Assembly (NCBI GenBank): GCA_017430535.1
Contig: JAFRMR010000009.1
Span: forward strand, 116,388-180,387
Source of the DNA: Clostridia bacterium
Lineage (GTDB): Bacteria; Bacillota; Clostridia; Oscillospirales; Acutalibacteraceae
Reading direction: 5' to 3'
Length of the DNA: 64,000 bases
Shown in pieces: positions 7,661 to 16,081 of this stretch; the first letter of the stretch is position 1, and each line of letters opens with the position of its first letter. The notes under the pieces are model-generated. The model did not search any database. It had not been told where the DNA came from and saw nothing but the letters and a program-made list of their open reading frames with translations. A program made the position numbers and the translations under genes.

Positions 7661-10414
7661 ATGAGTTTAATGAAAAAAATCTTCGGCGATTATTCCTCCA
7701 AGGAAGTTAAAAGAATCCGCCCTATATGCGATAAGGTTCTTGCCCTTGATGAGGAGTATTCCGCCCTTACGGATGAGCAGCTTCAGGCAAAAACCCCCGA
7801 GTTCAAAGAGAGGCTGGCCAACGGCGAAACCCTTGATGATATTCTGCCGGAGGCCTTTGCCGCCTGCCGCGAAGCTTCAAAAAGAGTTATAGGCCTTAAG
7901 CACTTCCCGGTGCAGATTATCGGCGGTATTATCCTCCACCAGGGCCGTATTGCTGAAATGAAAACCGGTGAAGGCAAAACCCTTGTGGCTACCCTGCCCG
8001 CATACCTCAACGCCCTTTCCGGCGACGGCGTGCATATTGTTACGGTAAACGATTACCTTGCCCGGCGTGACAGTGAGTGGATGGGCAAAGTTTACAGGTT
8101 TATGGGCCTTACCGTGGGCCTTATTATCCACGAAAAGGAAGGCGACGAAAGAAAAGCCGCCTACGCCGCGGATATTACCTACGGCACCAATAACGAGATG
8201 GGCTTTGACTACCTGAGGGACAATATGGTTGTCTATAAGGAGCAGAAGGTGCAGAGAGGCCACAACTTTGCCATAGTGGACGAGGTGGACTCCATCCTTA
8301 TTGATGAGGCCAGAACCCCTCTTATCATTTCCGGCAGAGGCGAAAAATCCACCGACCTTTACAAGATGGCGGATACCTTTGCAAAATCCCTGAGATGCTT
8401 CAGAATAAAGGAAGTCGACTCAAAAACGGATGTTGACGAGCTGGTTGACGAGAATACGGATTATGTAGTTGACGAAAAGGCAAAAACCGCCACCCTTACC
8501 GCCGCCGGCGTTGCCAAGGCCGAGAAGTTCTTTAACCTTGAAAACCTTATGGATGCCGAGAATATGACAATACAGCACCATATTAACCAGGCAATCAAGG
8601 CCATAGGCGTTATGAGACGCGATGTTGACTATGTTGTTAAAGACAATCAGGTGCTTATAGTTGACGAGTTCACCGGCCGTATTATGATGGGCAGGCGCTA
8701 TAACGAGGGCCTGCACCAGGCCATTGAGGCAAAGGAAGGGGTAAAGGTTGAGCACGAGAGCAAAACCCTTGCCACCATCACCTTCCAGAATTTCTTCCGC
8801 CTTTACAAAAAGCTTTCCGGTATGACCGGTACCGCCATGACGGAAGAGGGCGAATTCAACGCCATTTACGGCCTTGATGTTATTGAAATACCCACCAACA
8901 AGCCCATGATAAGGGATGATATGCCCGATGTGGTTTACAAAACCGTAAGGGCCAAATACAACGCGGTTATCAATACCGTTACCGAGGCCCACGCCAAGGG
9001 CCAGCCCGTGCTTATAGGTACGGTTTCAATTGAAAAATCAGAGGAACTTTCCCGCCTGCTGAAGCAGAAGGGAATCAAGCACGAAGTGCTCAACGCAAAG
9101 TACCACGATAAAGAGGCGGAAATTGTTGCCCAAGCAGGTAAAGAGGGCGCCGTTACCATAGCCACCAATATGGCGGGCCGCGGTACCGATATAAAGCTGG
9201 GCGGTAACGCAGAGTACCTTGCAAAAAGCGAAATGCGCCGCATGCAGTACACCGAGGAAATGATTGACGAGGCCACGGGCTTTGCGGAAACCGATAATGA
9301 AGAGATAATCGAGGCCCGTAAGGTTTATACGGAACTCGAAAAGAAATATGATGCTGAAATTGAGCCGGAGGCGGACAGAGTCCGCGCCGCAGGCGGCCTT
9401 TTCATCATAGGCACGGAGCGCCACGAATCAAGGCGTATTGATAACCAGCTCCGCGGCCGTTCAGGCCGTCAGGGCGACCCGGGCTGCAGCCGTTTCTTCC
9501 TCTCACTTGAGGATGACCTTATGCGGCTTTTCGGCGGGGAGAGAATCACCGCCGTTATGAACACCCTTAAAGCCGATGAGGATATGCCCATTGAGGCAAG
9601 GATGATATCCAACACCATTGAAAACGCCCAGAAGAAGATTGAGGGCAAAAACTTCGGCATAAGAAAGAGCGTGCTCCAGTACGACGATGTTATGAACCGC
9701 CAGCGCGAGCTCATCTACGGCCAGAGGGATCAGGTGCTTGACGGGGTTGACCTTAAGCCCGTTATTATGAAGATGATTACCGGCAGCATCAATGACAGCG
9801 TTGATTTCCACTGCCCGGACAGCCTGCCTCCCGAGGACTGGACCGCCGACGACCTGCGCAAAAAATACACCTACCTGCTTAAGGAAGGCGAGCTCACCGG
9901 CAGCTTTGATAAAGAGGAAGCCCGCGAACTTCTCCTCTCCAGAGCCGAGGAATGCTACGAAAGCAGAGAGAAGCTGCTGGGCGTAAACGCAGATGGCGAG
10001 CCCGTTATGCGCGAACTTGAGAAGCAGATTCTGCTCAGGAATGTTGACCGCCACTGGATGGATCACATTGACGCCATGGATCAGCTGCGCAGAGGCATAG
10101 GCCTGAGGGCTTACGCCCAGACCGATCCTGTTGTGGCCTACAGAGAAGTGGGCTCCGATATGTTTGACGCAATGAATGAGGAAATCCGGGAGGATACCGC
10201 AAGGCAGATTCTTACGGTGGTAATCAAGAGCGAAGAGGATACCAAACGCTCCCAGACCGTAACCATCACCTCCACCTCTGCCGCAACGGATAATACGGAG
10301 AAAAAACGCCCGGTGCGCAATACCGAAAAGAAAATCGGGCCCAATGACCCCTGCCCCTGCGGCAGCGGCAAAAAGTATAAGAAGTGCTGCGGAAACCCCG
10401 CCAAAAACGATTAA
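7661..10414 (+). CDS. secA: Preprotein translocase ATPase SecA
   Basis: 917-aa motor ATPase that drives secreted precursors through SecYEG. DEAD-type motifs are clear: MKTGEGKTL (Walker A, near 100), [20 protein letters not shown] (Walker B, near 207), [14 protein letters not shown] and [16 protein letters not shown] (helicase motifs V-VI). The C-terminus has the zinc-binding SEC-C tail [14 protein letters not shown], which binds SecB or phospholipid in other bacteria. Full length. AAGGAG precedes the ATG. SecY is encoded at 21753 in the ribosomal cluster; the many exported proteins here are its clients. Confidence 0.97.
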   Translation: MSLMKKIFGDYSSKEVKRIRPICDKVLALDEEYSALTDEQLQAKTPEFKERLANGETLDDILPEAFAACREASKRVIGLKHFPVQIIGGIILHQGRIAEMKTGEGKTLVATLPAYLNALSGDGVHIVTVNDYLARRDSEWMGKVYRFMGLTVGLIIHEKEGDERKAAYAADITYGTNNEMGFDYLRDNMVVYKEQKVQRGHNFAIVDEVDSILIDEARTPLIISGRGEKSTDLYKMADTFAKSLRCFRIKEVDSKTDVDELVDENTDYVVDEKAKTATLTAAGVAKAEKFFNLENLMDAENMTIQHHINQAIKAIGVMRRDVDYVVKDNQVLIVDEFTGRIMMGRRYNEGLHQAIEAKEGVKVEHESKTLATITFQNFFRLYKKLSGMTGTAMTEEGEFNAIYGLDVIEIPTNKPMIRDDMPDVVYKTVRAKYNAVINTVTEAHAKGQPVLIGTVSIEKSEELSRLLKQKGIKHEVLNAKYHDKEAEIVAQAGKEGAVTIATNMAGRGTDIKLGGNAEYLAKSEMRRMQYTEEMIDEATGFAETDNEEIIEARKVYTELEKKYDAEIEPEADRVRAAGGLFIIGTERHESRRIDNQLRGRSGRQGDPGCSRFFLSLEDDLMRLFGGERITAVMNTLKADEDMPIEARMISNTIENAQKKIEGKNFGIRKSVLQYDDVMNRQRELIYGQRDQVLDGVDLKPVIMKMITGSINDSVDFHCPDSLPPEDWTADDLRKKYTYLLKEGELTGSFDKEEARELLLSRAEECYESREKLLGVNADGEPVMRELEKQILLRNVDRHWMDHIDAMDQLRRGIGLRAYAQTDPVVAYREVGSDMFDAMNEEIREDTARQILTVVIKSEEDTKRSQTVTITSTSAATDNTEKKRPVRNTEKKIGPNDPCPCGSGKKYKKCCGNPAKND

Positions 10415-10425
10415 GAACCAAGCTT

Positions 10426-10455
10426 AAGCCGGCAGGCTTTCTGCCGGCTTATTAT
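10426..10455 (+). terminator. Intrinsic terminator after secA
   Basis: AAGCCGGCAG (10426-10435), loop GCTTT, CTGCCGGCTT (10441-10450), then an AT-rich tail. It lies 12 nt after the secA stop. Confidence 0.7.
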
Positions 10456-10473
10456 AATAAACGGAGTTTTGAT

Positions 10474-11589
10474 ATGAAACGAATTCTGACCGGGGCAGCT
10501 GCCCTGATTATTATGCTCTGCAGCCTTATGCCCGCCTTCGGGGCAGCGCCGAAGATAAAGATTGACGGCGACTGGGGTGATTGGTTAAATACCTCGCACG
10601 GAGAGGATAAAGACGAAAACAGGCCAAAAACAAGTAATCATTATAATTCCTGCACATACTGGTATATTGTGAGTGAAAGCGAAAATACCGTTTACTATTA
10701 TTTCACTTTCAGCACAGGTAAATCCGTAAGGAATGTTGATGAAGCAAGAAATAATATGGGTATTGAGTTTACCCCTACAAACTGTAAGACTGTTCGGATA
10801 ACCGGTGAAGAAACCTCCGGCAACAATCCCGTTTATTTTGAAACCGATAATTCAAACAGTTATTACAGAATTTCAGCTGCATTGAAAATACAGGACAGTG
10901 ACGGTTCTTTGTTTGTTGAGGCAAAAGTTGTTTATGTTAAAGGTTTGCCCTCACCTATCACCTGTACTGTAAGTGCTTTTGATGAGGAAGGCACCCCCTC
11001 AAACGATGTGACTGTTTATGTTTCCCTTAATGACAATACCGATGAGGGAAGCAATAATTCCGATAAAAAGACCACTGCGGAAAAGACAACAAAAGAGGCC
11101 GCAACCAGGAAAAATTCAGCCAAAACCACGGCAAAATCCGGCGAGGATGAAGGCGGCCACAGGGCGGACTATGCCGCCGACGGCGCCACAAGAAAGCACA
11201 CCACCGATGCTTACAAGGAGCTGGATAAGCTCATAGCCGGGGCAGGCAAAACGGCTGCCGAAAGCTCAAAATCCGGCGAAAGCAAGGCAAAATCTACAAC
11301 AAAAAAGAGCAAAACAAAATCCTCCGGCAAAAAGGCAGCAGATAAAAGCGAAACTGCCGAAGCCGGAGAAGAAATAATAACATCCATTGTTTATATAACC
11401 CAAAATACGGAAACAGCTTCCGCCACTCAGGCGGAGGAAACCGCCGGTAACGGCTCCGCCTTCGGCTCAAAAGGTATACGCAGCAGCACGGCCCTCAAAG
11501 CCGCCGCAGGCGCCTGCGCCCTTGTACTGTTCGGTGTAATAGGAGTATGGGCGGTAAAGAGCAGAGAAGGAGAAAGCGAAGAAGAGTAA
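10474..11589 (+). CDS. Secreted protein with CBM9/DOMON-like domain and C-terminal anchor
   Basis: 371 aa from the ATG at 10474, chosen because ACGGAG lies 8 nt upstream and a signal peptide starts there (MKRILTGAAALIIMLCSLMPAFG); the frame stays open further upstream into secA. After the signal comes IKIDGDWGDW, the opening of CBM9/DOMON-like beta domains, which covers about residues 27-185. Residues about 190-330 are a Lys/Thr/Ser-rich linker (KTTAEKTTKEAA style). Near the end, residues about 338-360 form one membrane helix (AGACALVLFGVIGVWAV) followed by a charged tail, a sortase-independent C-terminal anchor. Ligand unknown. Confidence 0.7.
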   Translation: MKRILTGAAALIIMLCSLMPAFGAAPKIKIDGDWGDWLNTSHGEDKDENRPKTSNHYNSCTYWYIVSESENTVYYYFTFSTGKSVRNVDEARNNMGIEFTPTNCKTVRITGEETSGNNPVYFETDNSNSYYRISAALKIQDSDGSLFVEAKVVYVKGLPSPITCTVSAFDEEGTPSNDVTVYVSLNDNTDEGSNNSDKKTTAEKTTKEAATRKNSAKTTAKSGEDEGGHRADYAADGATRKHTTDAYKELDKLIAGAGKTAAESSKSGESKAKSTTKKSKTKSSGKKAADKSETAEAGEEIITSIVYITQNTETASATQAEETAGNGSAFGSKGIRSSTALKAAAGACALVLFGVIGVWAVKSREGESEEE

Positions 11590-11590
11590 T

Positions 11591-11692
11591 TGCCCTTCGG
11601 GCAGCGATATACCGACTTTGTCGGTGCGATATATCGGCACAGCCGATGCGATATATTGCTTACGCAATGCGATATATTTTGCTGATGCAAAA
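11591..11692. repeat. Hairpin cascade with constant GCGATATA spacer
   Basis: Five consecutive short hairpins of different sequence: TGCCC-TTC-GGGCA, CCGAC-TTT-GTCGG, TCGGC-ACA-GCCGA, TTGC-TTAC-GCAA and TTTTGC-TGAT-GCAAAA. The same spacer, (T)GCGATATA, separates them at 11604, 11625, 11647 and 11668. Stems differ but every one is perfectly paired. The array lies between the surface protein gene and the next terminator; no gene is present. Function unknown. Confidence 0.75.
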
Positions 11693-11713
11693 TGTTGCGG
11701 GTCGCGTTGCTCC

Positions 11714-11771
11714 GATTTTAGGAGTTAGGGTTTAGGAGTTAGGAATTAGCGCAGGGATATGCGTGAGCATA
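11714..11771. repeat. Dispersed repeat fragments (GGAGTTAG and GGATATGCGTGAGC)
   Basis: TTTAGGAGTTAGG occurs twice in a row, then GCAGGGATATGCGTGAGCAT. Both are inverted fragments of sequence found at 17310-17452. No gene is seen. Confidence 0.5.
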
Positions 11772-11806
11772 AAAGAACAAGACAGGGAATATTGCCCTGT
11801 CTTGTT
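11771..11806 (-). terminator. Intrinsic terminator after InlB-repeat protein gene
   Basis: AACAAGACAGGG (11776-11787) pairs with CCCTGTCTTGTT (11795-11806) over 12 bp, followed on the minus strand by CTTTT. Confidence 0.8.
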
Positions 11807-11818
11807 TATATTTGTATG

Positions 11819-13345
11819 TCAGATAACAACTTTGTAGTCAACAGTTGCCTTGAGGTTCTTAAGGTTAGCGGAGAGGATGCTCAGCTTGGCCTTTGCGTTG
11901 CCAACAAGGATGTTAACTCTGTAGTGCCATGTACCGCCGGTGATCTTGCCGTCTTTGATGGTTGCCTTAAGGTAAGCATCGGTGTAGGTAAGCTTAACGG
12001 TATCTTTGCCTTCGCTGATTTCAGCGCCCAGCTCGTTAAGAGCACGGTCAATGTTGCCAAGTGTACCAATACCACGGGCTACAGGGCCGCCGTTGTAGGG
12101 ATTTCCGTTAGGACCATCTGTCTGGTCTTTGAACTTAAGCTCAACAGTGGTAACGCCATCTTTAATGGTTGCCTTGGCATAGGTTACATCTTCAGGCTTA
12201 ATGTCAGCATGATCGGCGGCAGGAATCCAATCTGTCTTTCTGGTGTTCTTGGAAAGGGCGCTGTTTGCTGCGGAAGTAAGTGGACCTTCTAAAACACCAA
12301 TAGAATTGTCTGTAGTGATTTCTCCTATAAGAATCATGGTTTGGTTGCCCTTAGGGGCAGGATTCGTAGCCTTACGGGCTGCATTGTATAAAGACAAAAC
12401 TAATTCAGGGTCTGAATAAGTTATATCCTGACTTTTTGTTGTAGTTGTACTATATGACTGCCTTGGAGTTTGACTACTGGGGTCTGTTGGCTGATATTTC
12501 GCCGTTGTACTGCGTTCGCCTATTTTAAATGGGTTTTCTATTTTTATTTTGCTGAAATCAAACAGGCTCCTGAAAAACTCAATTATGCTTCTGAAGAAAT
12601 TTGTAAAAGCATTTCCCTTCTTGGTATATACAGCGTTAACTGTTATATCACAAGGTATTAGAGAATAATCACTCCACTCTCCCGTATATCCTCTTTTTTC
12701 GGGAACATCCGGTTCCTTTATTTCTTTCATCCCGTAAACAAACGGAACTTTTGACACCGTCTCTCCGTCAGCAACAAATGTAACATAATATACAGCGGTT
12801 GATGCTGGCATGTATATAGCATTTACACTTTTGTCTCCTCCGTCCAGTTCATAAGATTCCCATCTGCCAACATATCCGTCTATAATGGGAACCGGCGGCT
12901 CCTCAATGGATTTAGCGCTGGTAACATAAGGCGCTCTGGCAATCTTAACCCCGTTCGCATAAAATGTGACGAAATATACTGCTGTTCCGTCTGTGCGAGA
13001 ATATGTGAAATTGTTTGTAGTCGGGTACACAATGGCTGTAGGTCCGGTAACTATGTCATCAGTCCGGCCGGGAAGCTTTGTGGTAGTGGTCAGCTTATTG
13101 AGTATGCTGTCACCGGAATCGGTATAGGTCTTTGTTGTGGTGGTATCCGGCACCGTGGTGGGGAGATCATCCCTGATGCTGCTGGGCCTGGTATCATCAG
13201 CAACGGATGTGTCATCAATAATAGCAGGCTCCGAAGGAGCTGCGGAATCATCTGCCAAAGCAATAGTGTGTGCCACAGCAACTGTTCCGAAAATCAGCAT
13301 TAAGCACATAACTACAGATATGATTTTTTTGATTTCTTTTGACAC
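11819..13345 (-). CDS. Secreted InlB B-repeat protein with shared C-terminal domain
   Basis: The start is taken as GTG at 13345 because GGAGG lies 8 nt upstream and the signal peptide (KEIKKIISVVMCLMLIFGTVA) follows at once; the frame is open further up without a ribosome site. The product is 508 aa. After a Thr/Ser/Asp-rich stretch come two InlB B-repeat-like units (YFVTFYANGVKIARAPYV...GYVGRWE and YYVTFVADGETVSKVPFVYG...GYTGEWS, about residues 120-235). Next is an aromatic amphipathic segment (FFRSIIEFFRSLFDF, about 250). The last ~190 residues are the unknown domain also found in the lipoprotein at 4469. Likely a surface or secreted protein; function unknown. Confidence 0.72.
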   Translation of the reverse strand: MSKEIKKIISVVMCLMLIFGTVAVAHTIALADDSAAPSEPAIIDDTSVADDTRPSSIRDDLPTTVPDTTTTKTYTDSGDSILNKLTTTTKLPGRTDDIVTGPTAIVYPTTNNFTYSRTDGTAVYFVTFYANGVKIARAPYVTSAKSIEEPPVPIIDGYVGRWESYELDGGDKSVNAIYMPASTAVYYVTFVADGETVSKVPFVYGMKEIKEPDVPEKRGYTGEWSDYSLIPCDITVNAVYTKKGNAFTNFFRSIIEFFRSLFDFSKIKIENPFKIGERSTTAKYQPTDPSSQTPRQSYSTTTTKSQDITYSDPELVLSLYNAARKATNPAPKGNQTMILIGEITTDNSIGVLEGPLTSAANSALSKNTRKTDWIPAADHADIKPEDVTYAKATIKDGVTTVELKFKDQTDGPNGNPYNGGPVARGIGTLGNIDRALNELGAEISEGKDTVKLTYTDAYLKATIKDGKITGGTWHYRVNILVGNAKAKLSILSANLKNLKATVDYKVVI

Positions 13346-13473
13346 AGCGCATTCCTCCGTATTAAATACTTTGATTAAACATCTTCCGGACAAATTATCT
13401 GAAAAATATAAAGTTATATCATATATTATATTATTATATCATAATTGTTATTAAAAAATCAATATATTGTGTA

Positions 13474-13549
13474 TAAGGCAAAATCAATCACAGGAACCGT
13501 CCCCCTGATTGTAAGGCAAAATCAATCACAGGAACCGTCCCCCTGATTG
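13474..13549. repeat. Two tandem 38-nt REP-like repeats
   Basis: TAAGGCAAAATCAATCACAGG followed by AACCGTCCCCCTGATTG occurs twice head to tail (13474-13511, 13512-13549) with no mismatch. Each unit is partly palindromic (AATCA...TGATT). The GGGGGACGGTT core seen on the minus strand resembles REP sequences linked elsewhere to IS200-like REP-associated transposases; that link is from memory, and no such transposase is in the window. Confidence 0.65.
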
Positions 13550-13617
13550 ATTTTTCAAGAAGTTTAACCAAACAGTTGATAATATATCCCCCCTCGTCCC
13601 GATTGTATTTCGTCATC

Positions 13618-13644
13618 CAAAAGAAAAAGCACCCCGCAGGGTGC
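13618..13644 (-). terminator. Intrinsic terminator after lipoprotein gene
   Basis: GCACCC (13629-13634), loop CGCA, GGGTGC (13639-13644), with an A-rich plus-strand run before it that reads as T-rich on the minus strand. Confidence 0.75.
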
Positions 13645-13663
13645 CTTACCTCATCAAACACGA

Positions 13664-14149
13664 TTATGCAACGGGAACATACTCAAAAACAAGATCTTTG
13701 ATGTTTTCTTCACCTTCGGCAGTCCAAACTACGGTGTTGTCCGCTTTCTTAAAGAGAACGGTGCCTGCGCAGTCGGCCTTTTCATCGGAGCGGGTCTCGT
13801 TGCCCGCTTCGTCTGTGGTAACAACAGCGTATGTGCCGCCGGTGTAATTCATGACTAAAGCGTCATCGGTTTCTTCAAAGATGCCTTCCATTTCCCATTC
13901 GGCAGCTTCCCAGGCGCTTGAGCCCCAGTGAACGCTGACCCTGGCTTTATCCATACCTACTGCCTCAACAAGCATTGTGCGGCGATCGCTCTGATAGTTG
14001 CCTATGAAGTTCATAATGGGATTTTGTCCGTCTTCCTCCACAACAGCGTCGGGAGCGGCCGTGGTGGTTTCGGGATTGTTTTTACCGCAAGCTGAAAAGC
14101 AGAGAGCGGCAAACATAAACGCAAGAACTATACAAAACAGTTTTTTCAT
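13664..14149 (-). CDS. Small lipoprotein, probable beta-barrel-like domain
   Basis: 161 aa from the ATG at 14149, where MKKLFCIVLAFMFAALCFSAC gives a lipoprotein signal with lipobox FSAC; longer in-frame starts lack a ribosome site. The mature part (from about residue 45) alternates polar and hydrophobic residues (RRTMLVEAVGMDKARVSVHW, WEMEGIFEETDDALVMNY), which suggests a lipocalin-like or other small beta domain. No known family motif was identified. It has its own promoter and terminator, so it is transcribed alone. Confidence 0.7.
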   Translation of the reverse strand: MKKLFCIVLAFMFAALCFSACGKNNPETTTAAPDAVVEEDGQNPIMNFIGNYQSDRRTMLVEAVGMDKARVSVHWGSSAWEAAEWEMEGIFEETDDALVMNYTGGTYAVVTTDEAGNETRSDEKADCAGTVLFKKADNTVVWTAEGEENIKDLVFEYVPVA

Positions 14150-14179
14150 ATTAAATCTCCTTTTTATTTTGTCTGACTC

Positions 14180-14209
14180 ATTATAACACACAAAGAATAA
14201 CAGATACAA
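14180..14209 (-). promoter_or_regulatory. Promoter of lipoprotein gene
   Basis: Minus-strand TTGTAT (14204-14209), 18-nt spacer, TATAAT (14180-14185), about 30 nt upstream of the ATG at 14149. Confidence 0.55.
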
Positions 14210-14266
14210 GATTCTTATATAAATTACTTTCAATTTCAGAAATCCTTCCACGATTGACAACAGGCA

Positions 14267-14297
14267 TGTGTCATTGGGGACGTTTCTAATTGACACA
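14267..14297. repeat. REP-like palindrome with GGGGACG core
   Basis: TGTGTCA at the left end and TGACACA at the right end flank ATTGGGGACGTTTCTAAT. It shares the GGGGACG core with the tandem repeats at 13474, so it is probably a decayed copy of the same REP class. Confidence 0.5.
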
Positions 14298-14338
14298 CTT
14301 TTGCTGTTGATTTGCGTATTATCTATATACAGAGCATA

Positions 14339-14448
14339 ATGCTCACGCATATCCCTGTTGCGGGCGGATGATATCCGGTCTCACCTGTCGGTTCGGTCGG
14401 TGCTTCTGCCTTTGGCAGAGGTCTCCACCGGAGACCCGCACCCCTACG
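14339..14448. repeat. 110-nt dispersed intergenic repeat, copy 1
   Basis: Almost identical to 17310-17419 (one difference seen, G versus A in GGATRATATCC). It holds internal hairpins CTGCC-TTT-GGCAG and GGTCTCC-ACC-GGAGACC and begins ATGCTCACGCATATCC. The rest of the gene-free stretch to 14646 holds an AATTGCGAATTGCGCATT repeat (14479-14499) and otherwise nothing recognisable. Confidence 0.75.
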
Positions 14449-14635
14449 CCTGAATCCAACAATCGGAGCAAAGCGACCGTCAATTGCGAATTGCGCATTA
14501 AAAAAAGCCTGCATTTGAGGGCTTAAATTAGGGATACTTAAAAATAAGTATTTTTAATGGCATCTTCAAGCAGTTGTCTCAAGAAAAACGATTGTGTTAG
14601 AGTGAAAACTTCTGCTTAGTCGTTTTTTCTTATAG

Positions 14636-14677
14636 TAAGATTAACGCCCCACCGGAGCAATCCGATGAGGCGTGCTT
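14636..14677 (-). terminator. Hairpin after small membrane protein gene
   Basis: Minus-strand ACGCCTCATCGGA and TCCGGTGGGGCGT pair over 13 bp with two G-U pairs. The downstream U tract is weak (TAATCTTAC), so termination is likely but not certain. Confidence 0.45.
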
Positions 14678-14694
14678 TTATTATAGTATTTGGT

Positions 14695-14985
14695 TTAATC
14701 GTCATCCTCCGCATCTTCATCCTCGTCCTCACAGATATAGACATTAACGCCATTACGCAGGATATAGTCCAGATACTCGTTTGTATTTTTAACTTCGGAA
14801 TAAACTGTTTTGTCCGGAAGGGCGACAACCATAAGCCAACCGGCAACAGGTAATATAAGAGAATAAAGCAGATACTTATTCTTGTCAAACCCTTTCTTTC
14901 CTGCTATGTTGCCGAATTCCCATGCAGCGACAAAATAAACAATTATTGATACAATTACGCCAGCCACAATTAAGAATGTTTCCAT
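14695..14985 (-). CDS. Small integral membrane protein
   Basis: 96 aa. Two membrane segments are visible, about residues 4-24 (FLIVAGVIVSIIVYFVAAWEF) and about 38-58 (YLLYSLILPVAGWLMVVALP), joined by a short basic loop (GKKGFDKNKY). The C-terminus ends in an acidic run (EDEDEDAEDDD). GGAG lies upstream of the ATG. No family recognised. Confidence 0.65.
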   Translation of the reverse strand: METFLIVAGVIVSIIVYFVAAWEFGNIAGKKGFDKNKYLLYSLILPVAGWLMVVALPDKTVYSEVKNTNEYLDYILRNGVNVYICEDEDEDAEDDD

Positions 14986-15020
14986 TTTATTTGCTCCTTT
15001 GTTTATATTGTTTGTTTAAC

Positions 15021-15896
15021 TTATGTAAATGAAACTCCCGATCCTTGCAAATCGGAAACTATCGATATCAAATCTTCATTTCCGCTGTTTACTTCAAGAA
15101 CCATTTTTCTCGTGATTCCGTCGTTGAAACAATCGCAGAAAGCAGATAAAAACACTTCTTTTACCGCGGAATCATTGAAATAAGTATTTAAATCTCCGCA
15201 GTGAGAAACTTTTCTGCCGGTTGCCGATAAACTTTTACCCCAGAGATGAACGCCGCCTATATACTGTCGGACTGTTTTCGCCTTTTCTAACAAATATATG
15301 TATTCGGCTTCGCGAGACGCATTGTGTGCCGTATATATCTGCGGAACATCAAATGCGATTTTTAATGATAATCTGTTTCTGTCAATTTCATCGCAGAGTG
15401 CAGCAACATCCTGTATTTTTGATATCAGAAACTTTCCGCCGCGATATACAGAACCGCATCTGTTTTCAATGAGTATTTCCGTTTCCGAAAAACGCTCTTT
15501 TATTTTGCTTTCAAATACAGAGTACGATGCAATGAAACCACTCAAATCGGTATAATCATTGAATGGCGGATGAATCTCGATTACCTTTGGAGTCTTGCGG
15601 CCGGCGACCAACGTGATAATGAAATCGGCAAATTCGGCAGCCCAGGATTCGTTTTTCCATAATTGCGGAACCCCGTCTTTTTGAGCCTCGATGATTTCCG
15701 GGTATTTTGAAATCAATTTGCTGTCAAAGTTTCTCTTGCCATAACTGTATTCAGTATGGAGCGACCATTCCAAATTGCCGGCAACGCTCTGAATATCAAA
15801 ATGTGCAGCAATCTCCTCTGTTCGTAAAGGAACACTATTCGGATATTGCTGGCTATGATATTTTATCATTTCAAAAGAGTTCATTTTTAATTCCAT
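15021..15896 (-). CDS. TIM-barrel protein, xylose isomerase-like/AP endonuclease 2 fold
   Basis: 291 aa. Motifs fit a (beta/alpha)8 barrel of the xylose isomerase-like superfamily: strand ends VIEIHPPF, ILIENRCGS, LKIAFDVPQIY, IGGVHLWGK, SHCGDLNTYF and MVLEVNSGN supply the His, Glu and Asp expected to bind metal. This resembles sugar-phosphate isomerases or UV-damage endonuclease-like proteins, but the substrate cannot be assigned. There is no good ribosome site before either ATG (15896 or 15884), so the 5' end may be truncated or the gene leaderless. Confidence 0.55.
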   Translation of the reverse strand: MELKMNSFEMIKYHSQQYPNSVPLRTEEIAAHFDIQSVAGNLEWSLHTEYSYGKRNFDSKLISKYPEIIEAQKDGVPQLWKNESWAAEFADFIITLVAGRKTPKVIEIHPPFNDYTDLSGFIASYSVFESKIKERFSETEILIENRCGSVYRGGKFLISKIQDVAALCDEIDRNRLSLKIAFDVPQIYTAHNASREAEYIYLLEKAKTVRQYIGGVHLWGKSLSATGRKVSHCGDLNTYFNDSAVKEVFLSAFCDCFNDGITRKMVLEVNSGNEDLISIVSDLQGSGVSFT

Positions 15897-15924
15897 ACAG
15901 GGTAATTATTTATTGAACTAATGT

Positions 15925-16080
15925 TTAGTCTACGGGTGTATTGAGTGTTATGGGCTTACTATCTTTATAAGCAAACTTAACGACTATTTCATAATTTATT
16001 CTTTCATATGGATTTCCGTCTTTGCCAATCACATCTGGAATTGAACTTGAAACATATGAGTAGCCAAAGCAAGCTCTTTT
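15925..16080 (-). pseudogene. C-terminal gene remnant, no start codon
   Basis: About 50 codons, minus strand, stop TAA at 15925, reading ACFGYSYVSSSIPDVIG, then YERINYEIVVKFAYKDSKP and ending LNTPVD. No start codon precedes it: the open frame merges, out of phase, with the 3' end of the nuclease gene at 16082. It looks like the tail of a protein whose front was lost. Family unknown. Confidence 0.4.
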
Positions 16081-16081
16081 T

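Noticed and set aside
13474-13549. Tandem direct repeats considered as a CRISPR array
   Set aside because: Only two units, no spacers between them and no cas genes in the window.
14339-14448. Structured 110-nt repeat considered as a riboswitch
   Set aside because: It is not at the 5' end of a gene, no known riboswitch core was recognised, and an almost identical copy sits at another intergenic site.
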